DNA of 64,000 nt from Streptomyces uncialis. GTDB lineage: Bacteria; Actinomycetota; Actinomycetes; Streptomycetales; Streptomycetaceae. Every line of letters starts with the position of its first letter. Position 1 is the first letter of the stretch. The notes beneath the pieces were generated by a model. The model searched no databases, was not told the DNA's origin, and saw only the letters and a list, made by a program, of their open reading frames with translations. Both the position numbers and the translations under genes were made by a program. Of this stretch, positions 8,475 through 16,490 are shown in pieces. The stretch lies in contig NZ_CP109583.1 of NCBI RefSeq assembly GCF_036250755.1, positions 1,178,001 through 1,242,000 on the forward strand, in the 5' to 3' direction.

Positions 8475-9755
8475 ATGACCGAGGGAGACTGTACGCCGTC
8501 CGCCGTGCTGGTCGCGGACGCGGATGTCGAGGCGCTGGTGCGCGGCATCTGCTTCAAGACCGGCCCACCCCGCGCGATCGGGGTCGAACTGGAATGGCTG
8601 GTCCAACCGGCCGGACGACCGCACGAACCGGTAGCACCCGACCGTCTGGACGCCGCCTACGCGGCACTGCGCGACCTGTCCCTGAGTTCGGCGCTGACCG
8701 TCGAACCGGGCGGACAGCTGGAGCTGAGTTCCGCGCCCGCCCGTTCGCTCATGGAATGCGTGACGGCCGTCTCGGCCGACCTGGCCGCCGTCCGCGCGGC
8801 ACTGGGCCCCCTGGGCCTGGCTCTCGCCGGTATCGGCACGGACCCCTGGCGCAAGCCGACCCGCTGGCTGCGCCATCCCCGCTACGACGCGATGGAGACG
8901 TATCTCGACCGGACCGGGCCCGCCGGCCGGGCGATGATGTGCTCGTCCGCCTCGGTGCAGGTGTGTCTGGACGCCGGGTACGAGGAGCCGGGTCCGCTGG
9001 GGCTCGGCCGGCGCTGGCGGCTGGCCCATCTGCTGGGTCCGGTGCTGGTGGCCGTCTTCGCGAACTCGCCGCTGGCCGAGGGGCACCCGACGGGCTGGCG
9101 TTCCACCCGGCAGGCGATGTGGGCGGGCATCGAACCGGGACGTTCCGCCGCTCCCCCGCTGGACGCGGAGCCCCGTTCCGGCTGGGCGCGGCGGGTGCTG
9201 GACGCGCCGGTGATGTGTGTGCGCACCGACGACGGCCCCTGGCTGGTCCCCGACGCGCTGTCGTTCCGGGAGTGGATACGCGGCGGACTGCCGCGCCCGC
9301 CGACCCGCGCCGATCTCGACTACCACGTGAGCACACTGTTCCCGCCGGTCCGGCCGCGCGGTCATCTGGAGCTGCGGATGATCGACGCCCAGCCGGGTGA
9401 CGACGGGTGGATCGTGCCGCTCGCGGTGACGGCCGCCCTGTTCGACGACCCGCAGGCCGCGGAGACGGCGTACCGCTGTGTGAAGTCCCTCGCCGAGCGG
9501 ACGCGGGGGCTGCCCGCCCCGGGCAACGAGCTGTGGCTGACGGCAGCCCGGCGGGGTCTGGGTGATCCGGAGCTGCACGACGCCGCCCTGGTGTGTTTCG
9601 CCGCCGCGTGCGAGGCGCTGCCCCGGCTCGGCGCGTCCCCGGAGGTGATGCGGGCCGCGGCGGAGTACCGCGACCGGCACACGGCCCGGCGGCGCAGTCC
9701 GGCCGACGACCTGATCGACGGTTTCACCCAGCACGGGAAGGACCTGCTCGTATGA
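8475..9755 (+). CDS. egtA: Glutamate-cysteine ligase EgtA (ergothioneine biosynthesis)
   Basis: A 426-residue ATP-dependent ligase making gamma-glutamylcysteine, the sulfur donor for ergothioneine. The GCS2-type core begins with IGVELEWLVQP, where the glutamates bind metal and substrate. It continues through LELSSAPARSLMEC, GTDPWRKPTRWLRHPRYDAMETYL and the RPRGHLELRMIDAQP segment. ATG 8475 is preceded by GGAGGG with 8-base spacing. The stop overlaps the egtB start (ATGA), implying translational coupling. Identity rests on the sequence and on the complete egtABCD order. Confidence 0.93.
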   Translation: MTEGDCTPSAVLVADADVEALVRGICFKTGPPRAIGVELEWLVQPAGRPHEPVAPDRLDAAYAALRDLSLSSALTVEPGGQLELSSAPARSLMECVTAVSADLAAVRAALGPLGLALAGIGTDPWRKPTRWLRHPRYDAMETYLDRTGPAGRAMMCSSASVQVCLDAGYEEPGPLGLGRRWRLAHLLGPVLVAVFANSPLAEGHPTGWRSTRQAMWAGIEPGRSAAPPLDAEPRSGWARRVLDAPVMCVRTDDGPWLVPDALSFREWIRGGLPRPPTRADLDYHVSTLFPPVRPRGHLELRMIDAQPGDDGWIVPLAVTAALFDDPQAAETAYRCVKSLAERTRGLPAPGNELWLTAARRGLGDPELHDAALVCFAAACEALPRLGASPEVMRAAAEYRDRHTARRRSPADDLIDGFTQHGKDLLV

Positions 9756-11104
9756 CCGAGTCCGCCGGCCCCGTCGAGGACACCGGGGCGCTGAGGGAAC
9801 GCGCGCGGGACGCCCTGCTGGCCGCCCGGGACCGCACCGCGCGGCTCACGGACTGCGTCGAGGACGGGGAGCTGACCACGCAGGTGTCACCGCTGATGTC
9901 GCCCCTGGTGTGGGATCTCGCGCACATCGGCAACCAGGAGGAGCAGTGGCTGCTGCGGGCGGTGGCCGGTCGGGAGGCGATGCGCCCGGAGATCGACCCG
10001 CTGTACGACGCGTTCGAGCATCCCCGCGCGTCCCGGCCGGCGCTGCCGCTGCTGCCCCCGGCCGAGGCCCGTTCGTACGCGGCCGAAGTACGCGGCCGGG
10101 CGATGGACGTGCTGGACAGCGCGCCGCTGGCCGGTTCGCCGCTGACGGACGCGGGGTTCGCGTTCGGGATGATCGCGCAGCACGAACAGCAGCATGACGA
10201 GACGATGCTGATCACCCATCAGCTGCGCACCGGCCGACCGGTGCTGAGCGCGCCCGGCCCGGAGCCGGTGTCCGGCTTCACCGGTCCGGCCGAGGTGCTG
10301 GTGCCGGGCGGGCCGTTCACCATGGGGACGTCGACCGAGCCATGGGCTCTGGACAACGAACGGCCCGCGCATCACCGGCTGGTGCCGTCGTTCTTCCTGG
10401 ACACGACCCCGGTCACCAACGCGGCGTACCAGGTGTTCCTCGCGGACGGTGGTTACGACGACCCGCGCTGGTGGGACCCGCGCGGCTGGGAGCACATCCG
10501 CTCGCGGGCGATCGCGGCTCCGCTGTTCTGGCGCCGGGAGAGCGGTGGCTGGCTGCGCCGCCGGTTCGCGGTGACCGAGCCCGTCCCGCCGGACGAGCCG
10601 GTGCTGCACGTCAGCTGGTTCGAGGCCGACGCGTACGCGCGCTGGGCGGGACGGCGGCTGCCGACGGAGACGGAGTGGGAGAAGGCCGCCCGGCTCGACC
10701 CGGCGACCGGCCGCTCCCGCCGCTATCCGTGGGGCGACGACGATCCGGCGCCCGGGCACGCCAACCTCGGGCAGCGCCATCTGCGGCCCGCCCCCGCCGG
10801 TTCCTATCCGGCCGGACAGTCCCCGCTGGGTGTACGGCAGTTGATCGGGGACGTATGGGAGTGGACGTCGAGCGGGTTCCTGCCGTACCCGGGGTTCACC
10901 GCGTTCCCGTACCGGGAGTACTCGGAGGTGTTCTTCGGCGGTGACCACAAGGTGCTGCGCGGCGGCTCGTTCGCGGTGGGTCCGGTGGCGTGCCGGGGCA
11001 CCTTCCGCAACTGGGACCATCCGATACGGCGGCAGATCTTCTCCGGATTCCGCACCGCCCGCGATGTGACGCCCGCCGACGGTGTGCCCATGGGGGTCGG
11101 CTGA
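9752..11104 (+). CDS. egtB: Ergothioneine synthase EgtB (iron-dependent sulfoxide synthase)
   Basis: A 450-residue non-haem iron enzyme joining gamma-glutamylcysteine to hercynine with O2. The N-terminal DinB-like domain carries the iron facial triad: H58 (DLAHIGN) and H144/H148 (AQHEQQHDE). The C-terminal formylglycine-enzyme/C-lectin domain begins near FTMGTSTEPWALDNERPAH. It includes WAGRRLPTETEWEKAARL, GDVWEWTSS and VLRGGSFAV. The start overlaps egtA by four bases and the stop overlaps egtC by one base. Confidence 0.95.
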   Translation: MTESAGPVEDTGALRERARDALLAARDRTARLTDCVEDGELTTQVSPLMSPLVWDLAHIGNQEEQWLLRAVAGREAMRPEIDPLYDAFEHPRASRPALPLLPPAEARSYAAEVRGRAMDVLDSAPLAGSPLTDAGFAFGMIAQHEQQHDETMLITHQLRTGRPVLSAPGPEPVSGFTGPAEVLVPGGPFTMGTSTEPWALDNERPAHHRLVPSFFLDTTPVTNAAYQVFLADGGYDDPRWWDPRGWEHIRSRAIAAPLFWRRESGGWLRRRFAVTEPVPPDEPVLHVSWFEADAYARWAGRRLPTETEWEKAARLDPATGRSRRYPWGDDDPAPGHANLGQRHLRPAPAGSYPAGQSPLGVRQLIGDVWEWTSSGFLPYPGFTAFPYREYSEVFFGGDHKVLRGGSFAVGPVACRGTFRNWDHPIRRQIFSGFRTARDVTPADGVPMGVG

Positions 11105-11859
11105 TGTGCCGTCATGTGGCTTATCTGGGTGAACCGGTGGCGATGGGCGAGATCCTGCTGACCCCGCCGTACGCGCTGTACCGCCAGTCGTGGGCACCGC
11201 GCGAGCAGCGGCACGGCACGGTCAACGCGGACGGTTTCGGCGTCGGCTGGTACGCGGACGGCGATCCGGTGCCCGCGCGGTACCGGCGGGCCGGGCCGCT
11301 GTGGGGCGATCTGTCGTTCGCGGACCTCGCGCGGGTGGTGCGTTCCGCCGCGCTGCTCGGGGCGGTGCGTGACGCGACGGAGCCGGGCGCCGACGGGGAG
11401 GCCGCGGCGGCGCCGTTCGCGTCGGGGCCATGGCTGTTCAGCCACAACGGCGCGGTGAAGGGGTGGCCGCACTCCCTGGCGGGGCTCGCCGCCGGGCTGC
11501 CGCCCGCCGAGCTGCTGTCGCTGGAATCGCGCTGCGACTCGGCCCTGGTGTGGGCGCTGCTGCTGCGGCGCCTCACCTTCGGCGACCCGCCCGGCCAGGC
11601 CCTCGCCGACACGGTCGCGGAGGTCGCCGCGGCGGCCCCCGGGTCCCGGCTGAACCTGCTCCTCACCAGCGGCGACACGATCGCCGCGACCGCCTGGGGC
11701 GACACCCTGTACGTCCGGGCGGTCGCCGGGGGCGGTACGGTCGTCGCCTCCGAGCCGTACGACGACGACCCCCGCTGGCACCAGGTGCCCGATCGCACCC
11801 TGCTGACCGTCACCCGCACCGAAGTCCGGTCGACCCCGCTCAAGGAGCCCGTCGCGTGA
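11104..11859 (+). CDS. egtC: Gamma-glutamyl hercynylcysteine sulfoxide hydrolase EgtC
   Basis: A 251-residue class II glutamine amidotransferase-like N-terminal nucleophile hydrolase. It removes the gamma-glutamyl group from the EgtB product. The predicted nucleophile is Cys2 (MCRHVAYLG), exposed after Met removal. Other family elements are NADGFGVGWY and LFSHNGAVKGW, followed by the ESRCDSALVWALLLRRL helix. The start sits in TGATG with the egtB stop, and the stop sits in GTGA with the egtD start. Confidence 0.94.
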   Translation: MCRHVAYLGEPVAMGEILLTPPYALYRQSWAPREQRHGTVNADGFGVGWYADGDPVPARYRRAGPLWGDLSFADLARVVRSAALLGAVRDATEPGADGEAAAAPFASGPWLFSHNGAVKGWPHSLAGLAAGLPPAELLSLESRCDSALVWALLLRRLTFGDPPGQALADTVAEVAAAAPGSRLNLLLTSGDTIAATAWGDTLYVRAVAGGGTVVASEPYDDDPRWHQVPDRTLLTVTRTEVRSTPLKEPVA

Positions 11860-12818
11860 GCCCGTTCCGCGTCACCCGTACGCTGCCCGAGGACGCCGCA
11901 GGCGCCGCGCTGCGCGCCGATGTGCTGGCCGGTCTGACCGGCACCCCGAAGACGCTGCCGCCGAAGTGGTTCTACGACGCGCGGGGCAGTGAGCTGTTCG
12001 ACGAGATCACCACCCTGCCGGAGTACTACCCGACGCGCGCCGAGCGGGAGATCCTGCTGGAGCGATCGGCGGAGATCGCCGCGGCGACCGGCGCCCGGAC
12101 CCTGGTCGAACTGGGTTCCGGCTCGTCGGACAAGACCCGTCATCTGCTGGACGAGCTCACGGACCTCGCGGTGTACGTCCCGGTGGACGTCAGCGCGAGC
12201 GCCCTGGAACAGGCGGGGGCGGCGCTGCTCGCGGAGCGTCCCGGACTGGACGTGCACGCCCTGATCGCGGACTTCACCCGCCCGGTGGCCCTGCCGCGGA
12301 CCCCGGGTCCCCGGCTGGTCGCGTTCCTCGGCGGCACCATCGGCAATCTGCTCCCCGGGGAGCGGGCCGCCTTCCTGGCGTCGGTACGGTCCCTGATGTC
12401 CCCGGGGGACGCGCTGCTGCTCGGCACCGATCTGGTGAAGGACGAGCGGACGCTGGTGGCGGCCTACGACGACGCGGCGGGGGTGACGGCGGCGTTCGAC
12501 AAGAACGTGCTGTCCGTCGTCAACCGTGAGCTGGGCGCCGACTTCGACCTGGACCGCTTCGACCATGTGGCGCACTGGGACCGCGAGCGGGAGTGGATCG
12601 AGATGCGGCTGCGGGCGCGGACCGCGATGACGGTGAAGGTCCCCGCGCTGGACCTCGCCGTCCACTTCGCGGCCGGTGAGGAGCTGCGGACCGAGGTGTC
12701 GGCGAAGTTCCGTGCGGCGGGTGTGCGCGAGGAACTGGCGGCGGCGGGACTGGAACGCACCCACTGGTGGACGGACGGGGGTGACCGGTTCGCGCTGTCG
12801 TTGAGCGTGGCGCGCTGA
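11856..12818 (+). CDS. egtD: L-histidine N-alpha-methyltransferase EgtD
   Basis: A 320-residue SAM-dependent enzyme that trimethylates histidine to hercynine, the first committed step. SAM-binding elements are LVELGSGSSDKTRHLLD and VDVSASALEQAG, and AFLGGTIGNLLPGE follows. Substrate-binding hallmarks are PPKWFYDARGSELFDEIT and the tyrosines of LPEYYPTRAE. The GTG start at 11856 overlaps egtC. No egtE (sulfoxide lyase) follows; I recall that other Streptomyces also lack a linked egtE, with the last step done by an unlinked PLP enzyme. Confidence 0.95.
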   Translation: MSPFRVTRTLPEDAAGAALRADVLAGLTGTPKTLPPKWFYDARGSELFDEITTLPEYYPTRAEREILLERSAEIAAATGARTLVELGSGSSDKTRHLLDELTDLAVYVPVDVSASALEQAGAALLAERPGLDVHALIADFTRPVALPRTPGPRLVAFLGGTIGNLLPGERAAFLASVRSLMSPGDALLLGTDLVKDERTLVAAYDDAAGVTAAFDKNVLSVVNRELGADFDLDRFDHVAHWDREREWIEMRLRARTAMTVKVPALDLAVHFAAGEELRTEVSAKFRAAGVREELAAAGLERTHWWTDGGDRFALSLSVAR

Positions 12819-13004
12819 GCCCGGCGCGCAGATACGTGACGCGCGCTGAGCCTGACGCGCGCTGAGCTCTCGGCGGCGTCCGCCCGGGTGGGTGGGCGCC
12901 GCCCGCGGACCGCGCCCCCGCCCCGGGACCCCCGGGCGTACCTCGGCGGCCCCCGGAGCCGATGGCCGGGCGCCCTCCGGGGTACCGCGAGGGATCAGGC
13001 GGGA
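12819..13004. other. Convergent intergenic region after egtD
   Basis: The motif GCGCGCTGAGC occurs three times (near 12810, 12842 and 12857), the first spanning the egtD stop codon. An imperfect GC-rich hairpin around 12872-12903 could terminate both egtD (+) and the binding-protein gene (-). Confidence 0.4.
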
Positions 13005-14264
13005 TCAGGTGAGCGCGCGGGTGATCCGCTCGGACGCCTTGCGTGCCTCGGTCTCCATGTCGCGGCCGTTGAGCACCGCCGACATGTACTCCTTGATCGG
13101 GTTGTCGGCCTCGACGTTCGCCCAGTCGGGCGAGTTCGGGGTGGCCCGGCCGCGCGCGGCGCCCTCGGCCATCGCGGCGACACCCGGCTCCCCCGCGACG
13201 ACCCGGGCGAGGGTGGTCTTGTTGGGCACGTAGTCCATGGTCCGGGCGAGCTCGGTCTGCCATTCCTCGCCCGCGAGGGCCTTGATGACGGCGAGGGCGG
13301 AGCGGCGGTCCGGGGTGCTGTCGGGGACGACGAGGACGGAGCCGCCGGTGAAGACGGCGGCGCGGCGGCTCGCCAGCTTGCCCGGTATGGCGAAGTAGCC
13401 GAGCTTGTCCACGATCGCGGGGTTGGCCTTCTCGATGGCGCGGGCGGCGCCGGGGACCGCGACGATCTGCGCGATGTTCCCCTTGGCGAACTCGTCCGCC
13501 TGCGGCGGGTGCTCCTCGTCGGCGTTCTTCGGACCCTTGCCGAGGGCCTGGAGCTCCGCGTAGAACTCCATCGCGCGCATGGCCTCGGCGGAGTGCAGGG
13601 TGCCTTCCCAGCCACCGGAGCGGTCGCTCGCGAGCTCGCCGCCCTCGTCCCAGACGAATCCGGAGAAGGTGTACCAGTCCTGACCGGCGAGGTAGATGCC
13701 CTGCTTGTTGTCGCTGTTGAGCGTCTGGGTCATCGACAGCCACTCCGCGCGGGTCCGCGGTGTCTTCTTGAGACCGGCGTCGGCCCAGATCTCCTTGTTG
13801 TAGATCACGACACGGTTGGCGGCGTACCAGGGGATGCCGTACTGACGGTTGTTGAACCGCCCCGGCTCGGCGAGACCGGGAACCCAGTCGTCCATCCCGA
13901 GGTCGCGGGCCGACTCCAGGGTGAGCTCCATCAGCCCGCCCTGGTCGACGTACTGGGCGACCTGGGTGTTGCCGACCTCGATGACATCGGGGCTGTTGCC
14001 GTCGTTCGCGCCGAGGACGTTCATGACCTTCTCGCCGATCCCGACCCATTCCTGGATCTGGATGTCGAGCTCGATGTCGTCGTGCTCCTTGCCGAAGGCG
14101 TCGGAGAACTTCTTGATGAACGCGTCGGACGCGCTGTCCTTCATCAGCCACACGGTGACCTTGCGGCGATCCGCGGTCCGGCCCGGCAGCACGCTGCAAC
14201 CCGCGGCGAGGGCCGCGGTGGATGAGGCCAGGGCCAAGGACAGGACGGTACGTCGGCGGGGCAT
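13005..14264 (-). CDS. Sugar ABC transporter substrate-binding lipoprotein, orphan
   Basis: A 419-residue extracytoplasmic solute-binding protein. A lipoprotein signal with arginines (MPRRRTVLSL) ends at lipobox LAAGC, with C23 as the lipidated residue. The mature part begins KVTVWLMKDSASDAF and shows family 1 binding-protein features (SPDVIEVGNTQVAQYVDQGGL, GIPWYAANRVVIYNKEIW, GGSVLVVPDSTPDRRSA). This resembles binding proteins for oligosaccharides. No permease or ATPase genes are adjacent, so it must use a distant transporter or act as a sensor. An ATG with weak upstream signal fits the signal peptide. Confidence 0.88.
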   Translation of the reverse strand: MPRRRTVLSLALASSTAALAAGCSVLPGRTADRRKVTVWLMKDSASDAFIKKFSDAFGKEHDDIELDIQIQEWVGIGEKVMNVLGANDGNSPDVIEVGNTQVAQYVDQGGLMELTLESARDLGMDDWVPGLAEPGRFNNRQYGIPWYAANRVVIYNKEIWADAGLKKTPRTRAEWLSMTQTLNSDNKQGIYLAGQDWYTFSGFVWDEGGELASDRSGGWEGTLHSAEAMRAMEFYAELQALGKGPKNADEEHPPQADEFAKGNIAQIVAVPGAARAIEKANPAIVDKLGYFAIPGKLASRRAAVFTGGSVLVVPDSTPDRRSALAVIKALAGEEWQTELARTMDYVPNKTTLARVVAGEPGVAAMAEGAARGRATPNSPDWANVEADNPIKEYMSAVLNGRDMETEARKASERITRALT

Positions 14265-14446
14265 CGCGTGTGTCGCTTTCTTCCAACATCAGGGGGAACG
14301 TGAACCCGATGTGGGGGAAGAGCTTAAAGCTCATACGGGTGCGACCGAAGTTTGGTATGCGTCAAGACGCAGGTCAAGAGGCTGAGCCAGGTCTCTGAGT
14401 TTACCGTGAGGAAGGACATCAAAATGAGGCGAAGAGGAGAACTCCC

Positions 14447-14656
14447 ATGTCGGACCACACCTACCGCGTCACCGAGATCGTCGGCACCTCGCACGAGGGC
14501 ATCGACCAAGCGATCCGCAACGGCGTAGGGCGGGCCTCACAGACCTTGCGCAACCTGGACTGGTTCGAGGTCACACAGGTACGTGGCCAGATCGAGGACG
14601 GTCAGGTGGCGCATTACCAGGTGGGACTGAAGGTGGGCTTCCGTATCGAGGAATGA
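14447..14656 (+). CDS. Dodecin-family flavin-binding protein
   Basis: A 69-residue protein matching dodecin over its full length (YRVTEIVGTSHEGIDQAIRNGV, then LDWFEVTQVRG and VAHYQVGLKVGFRI). Dodecins form hollow dodecamers that store or buffer flavins. The tryptophan in LDWFEV is the residue that stacks on the flavin in the family. GAGGAG precedes ATG by about 8 bases. It is monocistronic between two minus-strand genes. Confidence 0.93.
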   Translation: MSDHTYRVTEIVGTSHEGIDQAIRNGVGRASQTLRNLDWFEVTQVRGQIEDGQVAHYQVGLKVGFRIEE

Positions 14657-14783
14657 CCGGCTCCTCTTCGGTGTGCGCGGCCACCGGGCACTCCCCAGGC
14701 CGGAACTCGATGAGGGAAGTCTCACGGAACGCAACCCCCGTGCGGCGGCGGCCCCCGGCGGGCGGGAAGCGCGGCATGCTCCC

Positions 14784-14804
14784 GGTGGCCGGTGGCCGGT
14801 GGCC
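14784..14804. repeat. Three tandem copies of a heptamer
   Basis: GGTGGCC is repeated three times in the short spacer between convergent dodecin and HAD-phosphatase genes. It can fold on itself and may act as a weak terminator, but it is mainly a slippage-type repeat. Confidence 0.5.
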
Positions 14805-14812
14805 GGACCCGG

Positions 14813-15301
14813 TCAGGTGCGTCCCGTCCGCCCCTGCGCGTCACGCAGTGCCGCCGGGGTCACCGCCCAGCCCGCCCGCACCACCCGGATGCCCGCGCGC
14901 CGCGCGGCGTCGCACACGAGTTCGTCGTCGTCCACGAACACCCGGATGTCCCGGGTGCGCCTCAGCCGCTCCAGTGCCTCCAGCTTGGTGCGCCGCGCCG
15001 GGCGGCGGTCGTCGTTGCGGCGCATCAGCAACCGGCCGTCGGGGAGTCCCTGCGCGGCGAGCCAGTCCACGGTGTCCCGTCTGCACCGCTCGGGACGGCC
15101 CGTGAGATACAGCACCTCGCACTCGTCGGCGCTCTCACGGGCCAGTGCCACGCCCTCCGCGAGCGGCGGATCGTCGGGGGCCGCGGCGAAGAAGGCGGAC
15201 CAGTCCCGGGGACGGCTCTCCAGGAAGTGTGCCCGGTGGGCGGTGTCCGCGAGGGTTCCATCGAGGTCGAAGACGGCCAGAGGCCTGCTGTGTTCCCGCA
15301 T
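14813..15301 (-). CDS. HAD-superfamily phosphatase (polynucleotide-phosphatase-like)
   Basis: A 162-residue HAD hydrolase. Motif I is VFDLDGTLADT with the nucleophile and acid/base aspartates D12 and D14. Motif II is YLTGRPERCR, the lysine of motif III is in RRTKLEAL, and motif IV is FVDDDELV. The short cap and the TGRPE motif resemble the phosphatase domain of phage-type polynucleotide kinases and acid-phosphatase-like HADs. No kinase domain is present. Substrate is unknown. Confidence 0.82.
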   Translation of the reverse strand: MREHSRPLAVFDLDGTLADTAHRAHFLESRPRDWSAFFAAAPDDPPLAEGVALARESADECEVLYLTGRPERCRRDTVDWLAAQGLPDGRLLMRRNDDRRPARRTKLEALERLRRTRDIRVFVDDDELVCDAARRAGIRVVRAGWAVTPAALRDAQGRTGRT

Positions 15302-15421
15302 CCCCCCACCGTAGGGCCCGGCGTCCGGTGGCGCGGCGAGCGCGGGGCGGGGGCCGCGGGACGCGCGGGGACCGGCCGGGCCCGGTGGGAATCATGAGGC
15401 CGCCGGTGCGTTGAACAGGGT

Positions 15422-16435
15422 GTGAGTTCCGTACTGGCGTCCACCCGATTCTCCGTCCTCGACCGCTCGCGCATCCGCGAGGGGGAGGACGCTCCGCAGG
15501 CGTTGCGCGACACGGTCGCGTTCGCGCGGGAGGCCGAGCGGCTCGGCTACCACCGCTTCTGGGTGTCCGAGCACCACGGGGTGCCCGGGGTCGCGGGGTC
15601 CGCGCCGACCGTGCTCGCCGCGGCCGTCGCCGCCGCGACGGCGACCATCCGGGTGGGGACCGGTGGGGTGATGCTCCCCAACCATCAGCCGCTGGTCGTC
15701 GCGGAGCAGTTCGGGGTGCTGGAGTCCCTCTTCCCCGGCCGGATCGACATGGGCCTCGGCCGTTCGGTCGGCTTCACCGACGGGGTGCGCAAGGCACTCG
15801 GCCGGGACAAGGACGCGGCCGGGTCGGACGATTTCGCCGGACAGCTCGCCGAGCTCCTCGGCTGGTTCGCGGGCACCTCCCCCACCGGGGTACGGGCCCG
15901 GCCGGCCGAGGGGCTGCGGGTGCCGCCGTTCGTCCTCGCCATGGGTGAGGGCGCCGATATCGCCGCCGCCGCGGGACTGCCCCTGGTGATCGGTGATCTG
16001 CGGGACGCCGAGCGGATGCTCCGGGGCGTGGAGCGGTACCGGGCCGCGTTCCGTCCGTCGGTGTGGTCGCCCGAGCCGTACGTCGTCATCTCGGGTGCGG
16101 TGGCCGTCGCCGCCACGGAGCGCGAGGCGCGGCGGCTGCTGGTCCCGGAGGCGTGGGCGATGGCGTACTCGCGCACCCATGGGAGCTTTCCGCCGCTGGC
16201 GCCCGTGGAGCGGATCGAAGCCCGGACGATGACCGCGCGGGAGCGCGGATTCCATGACGCGGCTCTCGCGGGCCGGCTCCACGGGACCCCGGAGCGGGTC
16301 GCGGCGGAGCTGGAGTCGCTGGTCGTGCGCAGTGGCGCGCAGGAGGTGCTGGTGACGACGAGCGGCTACGACCGTGTGGCGATGCTGGACTCCTACCGGG
16401 AGCTGGCCCGGCTGGCGGGACTGGGCACCGCCTAG
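15422..16435 (+). CDS. Luciferase-like (LLM class) flavin-dependent monooxygenase
   Basis: A 337-residue member of the bacterial luciferase superfamily that uses reduced FMN or F420. Typical elements are AREAERLGYHRFWVSEHHG, the VGTGGVMLPNHQPL strand-turn and VVAEQFGVLESLFPGRIDMGLGR. The MsnO8-like subgroup is suggested by FTDGVRKALG. GTG 15422 begins similarity (SVLASTRFSVLDRS). It is followed at 55 bases by the UvrA-like gene on the same strand, possibly co-transcribed. Substrate is unknown. Confidence 0.87.
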   Translation: MSSVLASTRFSVLDRSRIREGEDAPQALRDTVAFAREAERLGYHRFWVSEHHGVPGVAGSAPTVLAAAVAAATATIRVGTGGVMLPNHQPLVVAEQFGVLESLFPGRIDMGLGRSVGFTDGVRKALGRDKDAAGSDDFAGQLAELLGWFAGTSPTGVRARPAEGLRVPPFVLAMGEGADIAAAAGLPLVIGDLRDAERMLRGVERYRAAFRPSVWSPEPYVVISGAVAVAATEREARRLLVPEAWAMAYSRTHGSFPPLAPVERIEARTMTARERGFHDAALAGRLHGTPERVAAELESLVVRSGAQEVLVTTSGYDRVAMLDSYRELARLAGLGTA

Positions 16436-16490
16436 CATCGTGGGGCCGACCCCTGTCCTGCCTTGTCCCACCTCGTACGGAGATACCGCG

